Shown: in pieces, positions 25,995 to 35,574 of the stretch
How the letters are laid out: every line of letters starts with the position of its first letter
Position numbering within the stretch: the stretch's first letter is position 1
Source: Chlamydiota bacterium
GTDB lineage: Bacteria; Chlamydiota; Chlamydiia; Chlamydiales; Parachlamydiaceae
Reading direction: 5' to 3'
DNA: 64,000 bases
NCBI GenBank assembly: GCA_013287815.1
Contig: JABDDC010000003.1
Location: 1-64,000, forward strand
The notes under the pieces: generated by a model
Seen by the model: the letters and a program-made list of their open reading frames with translations, nothing else
Database searches by the model: none
Told to the model about the DNA's origin: nothing
Made by a program: the position numbers and the translations under genes

Positions 25995-28007
25995 TCATCC
26001 CAGCGTGATTTCGAGCTGCTGCAGCTGCCGCAGGTCATCGCGCCACTGGGCCGCCTCTTCGAATCTAAGTTCTTTGGCTGCCTTTTTCATTTGAGACTCG
26101 GCTTCCTTAATTTTAGCACGCACCTCGTCGATGGTCAGGTAATGATGTGCCTTTTCTGCAGCATAGAGAAGCTTCTCGGCAGCCAGTGTAGCATATTCGA
26201 CTTGATCTTCTTCAGATTCGACCAGAACAGAAATTTCCCTTTTGACAGTTCTTGGAGTGATGCCATGTTCTGTGTTATAAGCTTCCTGATGGGCTCTTCT
26301 ATTTTGCGTGATATCGATCGTACTTTTGATAGACTTTGTGATTTTGTCAGCATACATAATGACCCGGCCTTCTACATTACGAGCGGCGCGGCCGCAAGTT
26401 TGGATCAACGATGTTTCGCTTCGGAGAAATCCTTCCTTGTCGGCATCGAGGATGGCGACCAATGACACTTCAGGCAGGTCTAGCCCCTCTCTCAATAAAT
26501 TAATGCCAACGAGGACATCGAATTCCCCTATGCGAAGACCATGGAGGATCTGGATCCGCTCAAGAGTATCGATATCGGAATGAAGGTATTTGGCTTTGAC
26601 ATCGAGGTCGTTCAGGTAGTTGGTCAATTCTTCAGACAGTCGCTTGGTAAGTGTGGTGACGAGGACTCGGCCGCCTCTTTTGACGTGGATGCGGATTTCG
26701 TTGAGGACATCATCCACTTGTCCTGAGGCAGGTCTCACTTCGATGATGGGATCGAGCAGCCCGGTAGGGCGGATGACTTGTTCAACCACTTCGCCAGCCG
26801 CCTCTTTTACTTCGAAAGCACCGGGAGTGGCTGACACATAGACTACCTGATTGAATCTTTTGAAGGCTTCTTCAAACTTAAGCGGTCTATTATCATAGGC
26901 TGAAGGAAGCCTAAAGCCAAAGTCGACCAAAGACTGCTTTCTAGCCCGGTCGCCATTGGACATGGCATGCAGTTGAGGTAGTGTCTGATGCGACTCGTCA
27001 ATGATCATGAGGTAATCTTGCGGAAAATAGTCGATCAGGCATGGAGGTGGATCACCTGGATTCCGCAAGCTAAAGTGACGCGAGTAATTTTCGATACCTT
27101 TGCAGGTGCCCACTTCTTTGATCATTTCCAGGTCGTACATGGTCCTTTGCTGAATGCGCTCTAACTCCAGGTGCCTTTTGTCGTTTTCATAAAACTTTTT
27201 CCGCTCTTCCAATTCTTCTCGTATGGTGCCTAGAGCCTTCCAACGGACTTCCTCAGGTGTAACGTGGTGGGAGCTGGGATAAATGGTAATCGTAGAGATG
27301 CGCGACTTGAATTTTCCGGTTAGCGGATCGATCACACTAATTTTTTCGATATCGTCGCCGAACATCTCCACACGAATGGCCATGTCCTCTTCATAGGCAG
27401 GAAAGATATCCAGGACATCACCGCGAACACGGAATGTGGCGCGGAAGAAATCAAAGTCGTTCCGTTTATATTGCATCTCAACAAGATGAAGAAGGATATC
27501 ATCGCGTCTTCTTGTCTCCCCTTCAACCAGTGTCAGGTTCATGCCGCGGTAGTATTCCGGAGATCCCAAACCGTAGATACAAGAGATCGACGCTACGATG
27601 ATCACATCGGACCTTTCCAGAAGCGATCTGGTGGCGCTCAAACGCATCTTATCGATCCGGTCGTTGATCGCCATATCTTTTTCGATATAGGTATCAGTAC
27701 GAGGTACGTAGGCCTCCGGCTGGTAATAATCATAATAGGAGACAAAATATTCGACAGCGTTATTGGGAAAGAAGGACTTGAATTCCTGATATAATTGCGC
27801 AGCCAAAGTCTTATTGTGAGCCAATATCAGCGTAGGACGCTGCACCTTGGCGATTACATTGGCCATGGTGAAGGTTTTGCCCGATCCGGTGATACCCAAG
27901 AGCACCTGTGAGCGCCGTCCTTGCAGAATGCCGGCAGTCAGCTTTTCGATAGCTTGCGGCTGGTCTCCTTGCGGCGTGTAGTCTGTATGAAGTTCGAATA
28001 GTGGCAT
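25995..28007 (-). CDS. uvrB: Excinuclease ABC subunit B
   Basis: A full-length UvrB of 670 residues: Walker [12 protein letters not shown], the beta-hairpin region with [16 protein letters not shown] (IIDESHQTL), helicase motif [18 protein letters not shown] region, [14 protein letters not shown] and the QTCGRAARN motif VI. The C terminus carries the UVR motif ([20 protein letters not shown]) that binds UvrC. It is the damage-verification helicase of nucleotide excision repair. No operon partner is evident; CTCTGTG repeats lie on both sides. Confidence 0.98.
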   Translation of the reverse strand: MPLFELHTDYTPQGDQPQAIEKLTAGILQGRRSQVLLGITGSGKTFTMANVIAKVQRPTLILAHNKTLAAQLYQEFKSFFPNNAVEYFVSYYDYYQPEAYVPRTDTYIEKDMAINDRIDKMRLSATRSLLERSDVIIVASISCIYGLGSPEYYRGMNLTLVEGETRRRDDILLHLVEMQYKRNDFDFFRATFRVRGDVLDIFPAYEEDMAIRVEMFGDDIEKISVIDPLTGKFKSRISTITIYPSSHHVTPEEVRWKALGTIREELEERKKFYENDKRHLELERIQQRTMYDLEMIKEVGTCKGIENYSRHFSLRNPGDPPPCLIDYFPQDYLMIIDESHQTLPQLHAMSNGDRARKQSLVDFGFRLPSAYDNRPLKFEEAFKRFNQVVYVSATPGAFEVKEAAGEVVEQVIRPTGLLDPIIEVRPASGQVDDVLNEIRIHVKRGGRVLVTTLTKRLSEELTNYLNDLDVKAKYLHSDIDTLERIQILHGLRIGEFDVLVGINLLREGLDLPEVSLVAILDADKEGFLRSETSLIQTCGRAARNVEGRVIMYADKITKSIKSTIDITQNRRAHQEAYNTEHGITPRTVKREISVLVESEEDQVEYATLAAEKLLYAAEKAHHYLTIDEVRAKIKEAESQMKKAAKELRFEEAAQWRDDLRQLQQLEITLG

Positions 28008-28252
28008 AACTAATTCCCAATATAGTTAACGCTAAAAATTAATCACAAAGGCGCAAAGACACAAAGACAATTAAACACAGAGACACAGAGATTACAGAGA
28101 AGAGACTTTATGAATAAAATATTTTGTTCATTTCTGTTTTTCCTCTTGTATATTCATGTCTTTAAAAAGGGTTCAATTTAACTAAGATCTTTTTCTCAGT
28201 GACCTCTGTGCCTCTGTGTCTCTGTGTTTAATTATTAACGTCATTTTAGCTT
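28008..28252. repeat. Inverted pair of CTCTGTG repeats between uvrB and trpS
   Basis: The 22-base core is present at 28212-28233 and as an exact inverted copy at 28069-28090, so 121 bases lie between two arms that could pair. Around the first copy are also GGCGCAAAGACACAAAGAC words. Nothing here codes for protein; the uvrB promoter must lie within or beside the left arm. Confidence 0.88.
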
Positions 28253-29311
28253 CTAACTTTTTTCCTTCCGTTCTCTTGCTATGCGCGAGATTCTGTTCCA
28301 GGCGCCGCTGATGCCCATGGCACTCTTCATATCCTTGAGGGTAGCTTGCGACACTTCGTTCATCTTCAGCGTCCCTTCATAGATGATCTGCTCGACCAGC
28401 CCCTTGTGGCCTTCAAACTCTTTTCTCCGCTCCCTTAATGGATCGAGAAAATTATTGATGGCGATGGTCAGTTTTTCTTTGACTTCGACATCGCCAACTT
28501 TCCCTTCGCGATAACGTTTCTTAAGGTCTTCCACTTCATCCTTTAAAGGATTGAAGATATCATGGTAAATGAATACCGGATTCCCCTCGACGGTACCCGG
28601 AGAGTCTACCCTTAGCCTGTTAGGATCTGTATACATCCCTTTGATCTTTTTGGCAACGATAGCAGCATCATCCGAAAGGAAAATGCAATTATTAGCCGAC
28701 TTGCTCATCTTACCTTTATTGTCGGTCCCCACAAGAGTAGGCGTGTCGCCGGCAAGCATTTCCGGTAAAGGAAAAACTTCTCCGTAATATTGATTGAAGC
28801 GGCGGGCAATATCTCGAGAAAGCTCGACATGGGCCTCGTTGTCTTTGCCGACGGGAACCAGATGAGCTTTAGGCATCAGGATGTCGGCCGTTTGCAGGAC
28901 CGGGTACCCGACCAATCCGAAGGGAATTGCATCCCCTTCAAGATGGGCATTTCGAGCCATATCCTTGAGGCTAGGCAGACCGGTTAGGCGATTAAGCGAG
29001 ATGAGCATTTCAAAGAATAGGTTCATCTCGTAAACTGCAGGGCAGGCTGACTGCAGATAGATAGTCGATTTCCTGGGATCGATGCCGCAAGCAAGGAAAT
29101 CGAGCACCATATCATGGATATGTTCACGCATAGACATGATGTGTTCCTTCTGAGGCTTGGTAGTCAGTGTATGCAGATCAGCTATGATGAAATAACATTC
29201 GGCTTTGTCCTGCATGGCCACACGATTCTTGATCGATCCCACATAATGGCCTAGATGGAGTTTTCCTGTCGGACGGTCTCCCGTTAATATTCTCTTTTTC
29301 TCAGTTGTCAT
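28253..29311 (-). CDS. trpS: Tryptophanyl-tRNA synthetase
   Basis: Class I aminoacyl-tRNA synthetase of 352 residues with the HIGH-type motif in [10 protein letters not shown] and the KMSKS loop in GKMSKSANN. Tryptophan-pocket segments such as QTADILMP and [18 protein letters not shown] are typical. It charges tRNA-Trp in the cytoplasm. The tyrP-type permease gene is encoded 12 bases upstream in the same direction, so the two probably share an mRNA that pairs uptake of aromatic amino acids with their use. Confidence 0.97.
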   Translation of the reverse strand: MTTEKKRILTGDRPTGKLHLGHYVGSIKNRVAMQDKAECYFIIADLHTLTTKPQKEHIMSMREHIHDMVLDFLACGIDPRKSTIYLQSACPAVYEMNLFFEMLISLNRLTGLPSLKDMARNAHLEGDAIPFGLVGYPVLQTADILMPKAHLVPVGKDNEAHVELSRDIARRFNQYYGEVFPLPEMLAGDTPTLVGTDNKGKMSKSANNCIFLSDDAAIVAKKIKGMYTDPNRLRVDSPGTVEGNPVFIYHDIFNPLKDEVEDLKKRYREGKVGDVEVKEKLTIAINNFLDPLRERRKEFEGHKGLVEQIIYEGTLKMNEVSQATLKDMKSAMGISGAWNRISRIARERKEKS

Positions 29312-29323
29312 TTGTTTATTCCT

Positions 29324-30496
29324 TTACAATTGCAGAGACATCACGCCGGCTGCGATTAAGATGATGATTAATAGTATTACTTTTCCGCCGGGAAGAAGCC
29401 TTGGCCCTTCCATATTTAAATGATAGCGCCCTTTCCACACCATCAGGGCAGGTAAGATGCCGAATAAAATGACCGCTCCAAATCCTCCGGCATAATTCAA
29501 TGCTGATAGGAAAATGTTCGGATAGATCAAGGAGCACACCAACGGCGGCAAAAGTGACAGACTGATGAGCATCACCTTGCCCTTGGCATCTTTCTTAACA
29601 TTCAATCCGTCCGCCAGGAAGTCAACAAAGCTCAACGCCACTGCCAAAAACGAAGTGATGACGGCAAAGAAGGCAAAGGTTTGGGCTATATCCAATACCC
29701 ATGAATAGCCGACAGCGTCTTTTAAAGCCTCGGTGGCAATCTGTCCTTGGTCTAAGGCGACTCTAAAATCACTCAAAGGGACAATACCCAGGATCAACCA
29801 TTCCCAAATCAGATAGATGAACAATGGAATGCTGCTTCCGATGGCGATCGTCATGATCAAGGTTTTAACATGCCCCTTAAAATAGGTCGTCAAGCTCGGT
29901 ATCATGTTATGGAAGCCAAAAGAAATGATGACTGCGGGCACCACCATGGTTGAGAAGCTCCAGTCGCTATGCCTCAGTAAACTGTTATCTACATGCGAGG
30001 ATCCCAAAGCTACCATCAAAGCATAGGTAATGATCAGTCCAACCATCAGGATCCGGTTAAACCAATCGACAGCACCAACACCCAAGTAGAGGAGTACTCC
30101 AAATAATAGAGTGAAGAGAAGCCCTCCAATGCCATGATGCAGCTGCAGGCCTGTAAACTGATCGACAAAGTCGCTGACCAGCGCCCCGCTGGCTGCTACA
30201 TAAGCGACCATCAGCGAGTAAAATAAAAAAAGGAATACGACCCAGCTGACAGCTTTGCCTGCGAATCCCAATGTTTTTTCAGCCAAAGTGATCAGACTCA
30301 CCTCAGTTCCATACCAGAGATTAGCTTCCAAGAGTAAAAGTCCGGTGGACAGCATATACAACCAGCAGATAACAAAAATAATGATGCTGGGGACGAATCC
30401 GGCTAGAGCACTCAGGACCGGCAGTCCGAGCATACCCGCTCCAATACAACATCCGGCGACCAACATGATGCCGCCGAAAAGGCTTCCTTGTTTCAT
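29324..30496 (-). CDS. tyrP: Aromatic amino acid permease (TyrP/HAAAP family)
   Basis: A 390-residue transporter with about eleven membrane helices. The first helix reads GGIMLVAGCCIGAGMLGLPV, the G-A-G-x-x-x-x-P signature of the hydroxy/aromatic amino acid permease family; SFGFHNMIPSLTTYF is also typical. Chlamydiae use TyrP proteins to import Tyr or Trp, often present in copies whose number varies between strains. Position directly upstream of trpS suggests tryptophan or tyrosine as substrate. Confidence 0.92.
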   Translation of the reverse strand: MKQGSLFGGIMLVAGCCIGAGMLGLPVLSALAGFVPSIIIFVICWLYMLSTGLLLLEANLWYGTEVSLITLAEKTLGFAGKAVSWVVFLFLFYSLMVAYVAASGALVSDFVDQFTGLQLHHGIGGLLFTLLFGVLLYLGVGAVDWFNRILMVGLIITYALMVALGSSHVDNSLLRHSDWSFSTMVVPAVIISFGFHNMIPSLTTYFKGHVKTLIMTIAIGSSIPLFIYLIWEWLILGIVPLSDFRVALDQGQIATEALKDAVGYSWVLDIAQTFAFFAVITSFLAVALSFVDFLADGLNVKKDAKGKVMLISLSLLPPLVCSLIYPNIFLSALNYAGGFGAVILFGILPALMVWKGRYHLNMEGPRLLPGGKVILLIIILIAAGVMSLQL

Positions 30497-30676
30497 GAGA
30501 TTTCTTCTCCAAAAATGAATTAATTATAACCAAAGGTAATTAGGAAAGACAGCAAGAAATATGATGGCTAGCGCCACCAGAAGAAGAAATGAGATGTGGA
30601 TGTAGTAATATATTTGTTATCCATGGCCTCATGGTAGCAGAAGTGGTAGTTTGTGAAAAGAAAATTTGCAAAAAAA

Positions 30677-30735
30677 GGGACAAATGGGACTGATGGGACT
30701 TAGAGACTATTAGTCCCATCAGTCCCATTCGTCCC
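30677..30735. repeat. GGGAC-rich hairpin
   Basis: A 24-base arm at 30677-30700, containing GGGAC three times at 9-10 base spacing, pairs with 30712-30735 at 23 of 24 positions around an 11-base loop. The same GGGAC/ATGGGAC words fill the centre of the long inverted repeat at 37232-37421. Its place, 180 bases upstream of tyrP and 30 bases past the end of the DUF4116-like gene, would allow a transcription-stop role, but no T-run follows. Confidence 0.85.
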
Positions 30736-30763
30736 ATATGTCCCTTTCTGCGGTCCTATAACA

Positions 30764-31267
30764 CTAATTTGTATTGATTCCATTACCAAGCAATTGATAT
30801 TGCTTAATTATATCAGGGTCGTTCTGAAGAGAATAGTGGATTTCCTGATATTGGCTGTAATGATTAAATTTTGACAAAACGATCTCCTTGTCAGTTCTTA
30901 ATTTTTTAGGAATTTGGTTAAAGTTAATATACAACGCTATTTCACGATCTGATATGAGACTGTCGTCAATGTATTTATAAACTCTTGGATCAATCCTCAT
31001 CAATGTTACAATGAGTTGTCTATCTTTTTTCAATCGTTCATTTGCACCTGCAAAAATTAAATGGGCATCTAGACAATTATTAAATACCTCTAAGATAAAT
31101 TTTTCAGAATTGAGTAAGTCGGGATGAATGTGATTCACGGGCCTTCCACTCAGTTTGTAATTTTCGATGATAAAATCTTCATCAACTGTATGACAATTAG
31201 CGTAAATTTCTAAAAGATCGGCTATTTTAATAATATCGTTGATTCCAGTTCCAAATAAGTTACTCAC
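30764..31267 (-). CDS. DUF4116-like repeat protein
   Basis: This 167-residue protein contains short helical units of the type L-x-x-D-R-x-x-V/I (KKDRQLIVTLMRIDPRVYKY, SDREIALYINFNQIPK, TDKEIVLSKFNHYSQY), the pattern of DUF4116 repeats found in many chlamydiae, protists and giant viruses. Their function is unknown; they may mediate protein contacts. No signal peptide or membrane helix is present. It lies beside the transposase element. Confidence 0.6.
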   Translation of the reverse strand: MSNLFGTGINDIIKIADLLEIYANCHTVDEDFIIENYKLSGRPVNHIHPDLLNSEKFILEVFNNCLDAHLIFAGANERLKKDRQLIVTLMRIDPRVYKYIDDSLISDREIALYINFNQIPKKLRTDKEIVLSKFNHYSQYQEIHYSLQNDPDIIKQYQLLGNGINTN

Positions 31268-31431
31268 ATAAACTTTTTTATCTATGGCCGCAAAATCCAG
31301 TTGGATGGGCTCACATCACCATGTGAAGCATGTATCTTCAATTTCTAATTAATCAAATTCCCCACATTTCCCCATTTCTCATTGTTTAAATCATTTTAAA
31401 ATCCTTAAAATAACCTTTTTTTGCTTGCAAA

Positions 31432-31491
31432 GTGTCCCAATTTAACCTATAAAAGGTAAATACAGGACACTTAAAGGTTAAAATGGGTCAC
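31432..31491. promoter_or_regulatory. Three copies of a 17-base motif before the transposase gene
   Basis: GTGTCCCAATTTAACCT at 31432-31448 recurs inverted at 31454-31470 (13 of 17) and at 31475-31491 (15 of 17). The last copy ends four bases before the ATG at 31496, so a protein bound there would block expression. They may be transposase-binding or operator sites. Confidence 0.6.
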
Positions 31492-31495
31492 TTTT

Positions 31496-32167
31496 ATGAG
31501 GAAGACAAAAAAAGAAAAATTGGAAGCAGTCGTGAAACTTTTTCATAAGGAAAAGGTGCTGAAAATCGACAAACTGTTTGGGGTATTTAAAACAGAATCA
31601 CGAAGGACCGTTCATCGTTATATGAAAGAGCTTGAGTATCGCACGAGTTATTCTCATGCAGGACAGTACTACACACTTTTTGAAATTGCTGAATCCGATG
31701 AAAACGGACTCTGGCATTATGGTGACATCGGCTTTTCCAGGCACGGTACCTTGTTGGATACAATTATTTATCTTGTTGACCGATCACCCGAAGGAATGAC
31801 AAATAACGAGTTGCAAGATAAGTTTCACTTGGTGGTAAAAGCTGCTCTAATTGATCTGGTTAAGAAGAAATTGCTTGTGCGTGAAAAACGAACGAACCGA
31901 TATGTCTACCTGAGTCCTGAGCCCGCAAAAGGGCTAAAGCAGCTCAAGCGAAGAGAATTTACCTCAGATTCTTTAGTGGATGATTCGACCTCATTAAGAA
32001 TTCTACTTATGGCCTATAGATTGGTTGGAGACTCGGTTTCCCCTGAGCGAGTCGCCACCTATTTAAAAAAAGAAGGGTCCAAGATCTCGTTAGATGTTGT
32101 TAATCGAGTATTTCAGAAATATGACATGGGAAAAAAAACTCGGGACTTAACCTCCTCCCAATCTTAA
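31496..32167 (+). CDS. Transposase N-terminal frame (helix-turn-helix protein, ORF A)
   Basis: The 223-residue product is basic and begins with a helix-turn-helix-like segment (VLKIDKLFGVFKTESRRTVHRYMKEL). A second winged-helix-like segment follows at about 90-140 (EGMTNNELQDKFHLVVKAALIDLVKK). The last codons cross an A8 run at 32131-32138. In frame -1 after this run the sequence continues openly into the DDE domain, so this frame is probably the first part of an 805-residue fusion made by frameshifting; the ORF A product alone may act as a DNA-binding regulator. Confidence 0.7.
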   Translation: MRKTKKEKLEAVVKLFHKEKVLKIDKLFGVFKTESRRTVHRYMKELEYRTSYSHAGQYYTLFEIAESDENGLWHYGDIGFSRHGTLLDTIIYLVDRSPEGMTNNELQDKFHLVVKAALIDLVKKKLLVREKRTNRYVYLSPEPAKGLKQLKRREFTSDSLVDDSTSLRILLMAYRLVGDSVSPERVATYLKKEGSKISLDVVNRVFQKYDMGKKTRDLTSSQS

Positions 32168-33912
32168 AGGACTTACGCTCAAAGGTCGTTGATAAGCTTG
32201 CCCCTGCTTCCTGTTTTATTAACCCTGAGATTATTTTCACTGCAACCGAGCGCGACCAATGCTGTGGCGCATGTCTAAAAGTGCGGAAATCCCAAACAAG
32301 AACAGTGAAACTCCTTGATTTTGGTGAGCTGACATTCAATGAAACAGTTAAGTACTGCCCCATTTGTGATAACGATTTTGAATCTGAAAAACTCAGAAGA
32401 CTAGTCCCTGATCATGCAAATTTTGGGTTTGATATAATAGAATTTGTGGGCAGGAAGTTTTTTATAGAACACTATACGGAAGATGATATTTTAGAGATCC
32501 TTAAAGAACGAAACGTGCAAATTTCTCCCAGAGAAATTCCTGTTCTCGGCCGGAAATTTGTCCTTTACCTCGCACAGGCCCATCAAAACAAAGAAGCTGA
32601 AGTTAGAGGATTAATTCAAAAGAATGGTGGATATTTTGCTCATCTCGACGGCACCTGCGATGGTGCAAGCCCACATTTGTTCTGTGCAGTAGAGGAATTA
32701 TTAAAGCTTGTTTTGCTTTCACGAAAGATTCCAAGTGAATCCGCTGATGCCATCATCCCGATTTTGAGAGATCTTGAAGCCTCCTACGGGAAGCCTCTTG
32801 GTATTGTATGTGATATGAGCAAAGCGATTATCAGTGCTATTGAAGAGGTTTTTCCCGGGATTCGCATATTCATCTGTCACTTTCATTTCTTGCGCGATCT
32901 TGGGAAGGATCTTCTAAAAAACGATTACGACCTTCTTGCCTCTCTATTGCGTGATTATAATGTCAAACCAACCTTGAGCAAATTTGCCAGAGACCTACGA
33001 GACCTAATCAAAAAGTACCCATCGCTATCAAATCACCTAGAATCCAAGGACAATGTGTTTGCTCAAAAATTGCCTGAAGAAGTCTTGGCTCACCTTCTAA
33101 TAGAGTGGATTCAGAACCATCCAACAGACCTTGGAGGTTACGGATATCCTTTTGATCGTGCTCATTTAGCCCTCATCAAACGTCTCGAAATGGCATACGA
33201 GTATCTTCAAAAATTGACACTGAAACCAACCGATCGTTTGGTAAAGATAAAGGATTTTCTGGAAGAGCTTTTAGGCAATACAGACCTTCAAGAGTGCATT
33301 AAAAGGGTAAAGAAAAAAGCTTACCATTTCGATCGCCTCCGCACGATCATGCGCATTGCTCCTCCCGATGGCAAAGATGGACTGAACGATGATGGTGAAG
33401 AGGTTGATATGCTTGAAATGAAGAAGGAGCTCGAAAAGTTCATTGAGATGAAGGAAATAAAAGAGGCCGGATTAAAGGATAACGGTTATAAAAAAATGCT
33501 TTTGCAGATCGCCAAATATAAAGACAGACTATTCACAGGTGGAGTAGAGATCACCGACGCACAGGGGGTCATCAAACACATTCAACCCGAACGGACAAAT
33601 AATCTTCTGGAACGATTTTTCAGAGGAGAAAAACGGGGAGTCAGAAAAAGAACAGGATGTAAATCGATGGGGCGTGTTTTTAAGACAATGCTTGAAGAGA
33701 CACCTTATGTGAAAAACCTGGAAAATCCGGAGTATTTAAAGGTTATTTTAAATGGGAAAGAAACCTTGGCTGAATGTTTTGCTGAGATAGACAGTGCAAA
33801 GATAAGAGAAACGATGCAGAAGCATCTTGAAGAGCAGGATCGACTGCGTCCATGTGTGAAGAAGGCAATAGAAGACGACGGATTATTGCAAAGCATCTTA
33901 GAAGCGTATTAA
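32137..33912 (+). CDS. Transposase catalytic frame (DDE type, ORF B)
   Basis: The frame is open from the A8 run onward, well upstream of the GTG at 32281. A zinc-ribbon begins before that GTG (C-C-G-A-C encoded at 32260-32274) and is completed after it by YCPICDNDF, which shows that translation must enter from upstream. Catalytic-type residues appear in FAHLDGTCDG and GIVCDMSKAIISAIEEVFPG followed by FICHFHFLRDLG, a D...D plus C-x-x-H layout like Mutator/MULE-type transposases. A C-terminal NNLLERFFRGEKRGVRKRTG region is also transposase-like. Confidence 0.75.
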   Translation, partial: NSGLNLLPILKDLRSKVVDKLAPASCFINPEIIFTATERDQCCGACLKVRKSQTRTVKLLDFGELTFNETVKYCPICDNDFESEKLRRLVPDHANFGFDIIEFVGRKFFIEHYTEDDILEILKERNVQISPREIPVLGRKFVLYLAQAHQNKEAEVRGLIQKNGGYFAHLDGTCDGASPHLFCAVEELLKLVLLSRKIPSESADAIIPILRDLEASYGKPLGIVCDMSKAIISAIEEVFPGIRIFICHFHFLRDLGKDLLKNDYDLLASLLRDYNVKPTLSKFARDLRDLIKKYPSLSNHLESKDNVFAQKLPEEVLAHLLIEWIQNHPTDLGGYGYPFDRAHLALIKRLEMAYEYLQKLTLKPTDRLVKIKDFLEELLGNTDLQECIKRVKKKAYHFDRLRTIMRIAPPDGKDGLNDDGEEVDMLEMKKELEKFIEMKEIKEAGLKDNGYKKMLLQIAKYKDRLFTGGVEITDAQGVIKHIQPERTNNLLERFFRGEKRGVRKRTGCKSMGRVFKTMLEETPYVKNLENPEYLKVILNGKETLAECFAEIDSAKIRETMQKHLEEQDRLRPCVKKAIEDDGLLQSILEAY

Positions 33913-34084
33913 AATCAATACACCCTAATCTAAAACTTTCCCAATTACATCATGTCCACATAATATTATGTTAATTAAAATCACCTCCAGAATGGAATAA
34001 GTTTTAATTGAAATAACATTTTTAGTTGACATTAATATTAGATGTCTGATAAACTAAATGCATAAAAGGCAAAAATCTTGCCCG

Positions 34085-34130
34085 CTATGGCTAAGCAAAA
34101 TCCAACGGGATTTTGCGGTCATAGTTTTTT
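34085..34130 (+). terminator. Terminator-like hairpin after the transposase
   Basis: GCAAAATCC and GGATTTTGC form a 9-bp stem with an AACG loop, extended by CTATG/CATAG across a small internal loop, and TTTTTT follows directly (34125-34130). It overlaps the last codons of the convergent gene at 34119 and the candidate right terminal repeat. Confidence 0.65.
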
Positions 34131-35303
34131 ATATTTATCAATAAAAAATAATGATTTAATCACATCAGGATGATTAAGAACAGCGAGTAGACTATCATTC
34201 AAGACTTCCTGATATTTAGTTTGATAATTTGCTTTGATTAAATCCGTATTTTGAAATACGGGTTGCTTTGAAAGATCCAAGTCGAAATCGATTAACTTAT
34301 TCAGTATTTGATCTAACGATAAATAACTTTTATTCAAGTAAAAAAGAATGAGTTTTAAATACTTATGATTGGGTTTTTCGAGAAAACTTTTTGGAAAAGG
34401 AGCGTTGAGTTCAAATTTATAAGCTACTTTGTTTTCTACGAATGTATCTGCAAAATTATATAGAATAAATTTATCCGTTAAATTTTGAGTACTTGCATCC
34501 AGAGAGTCGTAATTTTTAAGAAAAAACCAAAAAATCTTTGTTAAATTTTCGATTGTTTTCTCAGCTTGATTTAACGGATAATTTCGTTTAATAGAACCCA
34601 TTCTACTATCATCCATTTCCAGATATTTATAAGCTATTGGAGCGATTAGTGCATTCAACCTAGCCACCTCAAGTGGATTTACAGGACCTTGTACGCCCCT
34701 AAGCAATTGCATTAACTCTTCGGCTTTTACTATTTTCTTATTGATGATCTTTCTCATCGATTTTACGATTTGATGATCAGGTTCTTTGGAAACGATGCGG
34801 TTCATCTTTTTGCACACCAGCGACAGCACGGCCTTATCTTTAAAATTACCTGAGCTAGCAATGAGACTCCAGGCTTCATCAAAAGGAGGAAGTTTTGACC
34901 CCGGTGTGGGAGGATTTTTCTTATATTTCATTTGAGAAGCAAGTAATCCACCTATTCCACAGAAAATTAGTTCGGCTGTTTTTGTCGGAAATCCCAAAGT
35001 GCGAAAGAAAAAGACGTTTAATAAAACTGCCATCGATCCGGAAAGGATTGCCATGGCAAACTTTTTTGATCCCAAATTTTTATTGCACCAGTCGGGGTAT
35101 GTCCGAGTTACAAATTGATCAAAAACATAGGAAGCTTTTGCAGAAGCTTTTGCAACAGAACAAGTAAACATACAAGCCAAGCAGGCTAATTTAAAACCTG
35201 ATAATGGAAGCAACCTAACAAGGTGCCCCTTCCAGGCTATCGAGACGGTAGAGACAATCTCTTTGGCTGATGAAATCTGAGAAGCAATTGATTGAATATT
35301 CAT
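34119..35303 (-). CDS. Membrane protein with F-box-like segment, effector candidate
   Basis: The 394-residue protein has hydrophobic segments in its first 110 residues (PLSGFKLACLACMFTCSV; FAMAILSGSMAVLLNVFFF; TAELIFCGIGGLLASQ). At about 115-150, LPPFDEAWSLIASSGNFKDK then AVLSLVCKKMNRIV follows the F-box pattern (LP start, L/I helix, V-C-K near the end). F-box proteins are greatly expanded in some environmental chlamydiae, where they are thought to engage host SCF ubiquitin ligases. The C-terminal 230 residues are helical and unknown. Both the F-box call and export are inferences. Confidence 0.5.
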   Translation of the reverse strand: MNIQSIASQISSAKEIVSTVSIAWKGHLVRLLPLSGFKLACLACMFTCSVAKASAKASYVFDQFVTRTYPDWCNKNLGSKKFAMAILSGSMAVLLNVFFFRTLGFPTKTAELIFCGIGGLLASQMKYKKNPPTPGSKLPPFDEAWSLIASSGNFKDKAVLSLVCKKMNRIVSKEPDHQIVKSMRKIINKKIVKAEELMQLLRGVQGPVNPLEVARLNALIAPIAYKYLEMDDSRMGSIKRNYPLNQAEKTIENLTKIFWFFLKNYDSLDASTQNLTDKFILYNFADTFVENKVAYKFELNAPFPKSFLEKPNHKYLKLILFYLNKSYLSLDQILNKLIDFDLDLSKQPVFQNTDLIKANYQTKYQEVLNDSLLAVLNHPDVIKSLFFIDKYKKL

Positions 35304-35454
35304 AAAAATTCCTTAATATAAGTTATTAAATAACATGAAGTATACAATATCTTTTATATTAAGTAAACATTTTTATTAGCTGTTACGTTTTAAGATCCAT
35401 TAATCCAGACCTACGTTCTTCAATAACCTCATTTTACAGCTTAATATTGCTCTC

Positions 35455-35555
35455 TGTGACCTCAGTGCCTCTGTGTCTCTGTGTTTAATTTTGGTGGTGG
35501 TCCTGCGCGGCACCTTTGCGAACTTTGCGCCTTTGCGTTTAAATTTTAGCGCGAC
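35455..35555. repeat. CTCTGTG-rich repeat plus CCTTTGCG variant
   Basis: TCTGTGACCTCAGTGCCT leads into the 22-base core (35469-35490), identical to the copies at 25962 and 28212. Directly after it stands a second array of CTTTGCG words (CACCTTTGCGAACTTTGCGC then CTTTGCGTTTAA). The 230 bases around it contain no gene. Confidence 0.88.
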
Positions 35556-35574
35556 TTAGCTTCCGTCTGTCTAG

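Larger units (their letters stand above)
31282..34124 (+). mobile_element. Candidate insertion element with two-frame transposase
   Basis: A 25-base sequence at 31282-31306 (CTATGGCCGCAAAATCCAGT then TGGAT) matches the inverted complement of 34100-34124 at 23 of 25 positions. Between them lie only the two transposase reading frames. If these are the terminal repeats, the element is 2.84 kb. The right repeat can also fold as a terminator hairpin, so the exact ends are uncertain and no target-site duplication was clear. Confidence 0.5.
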
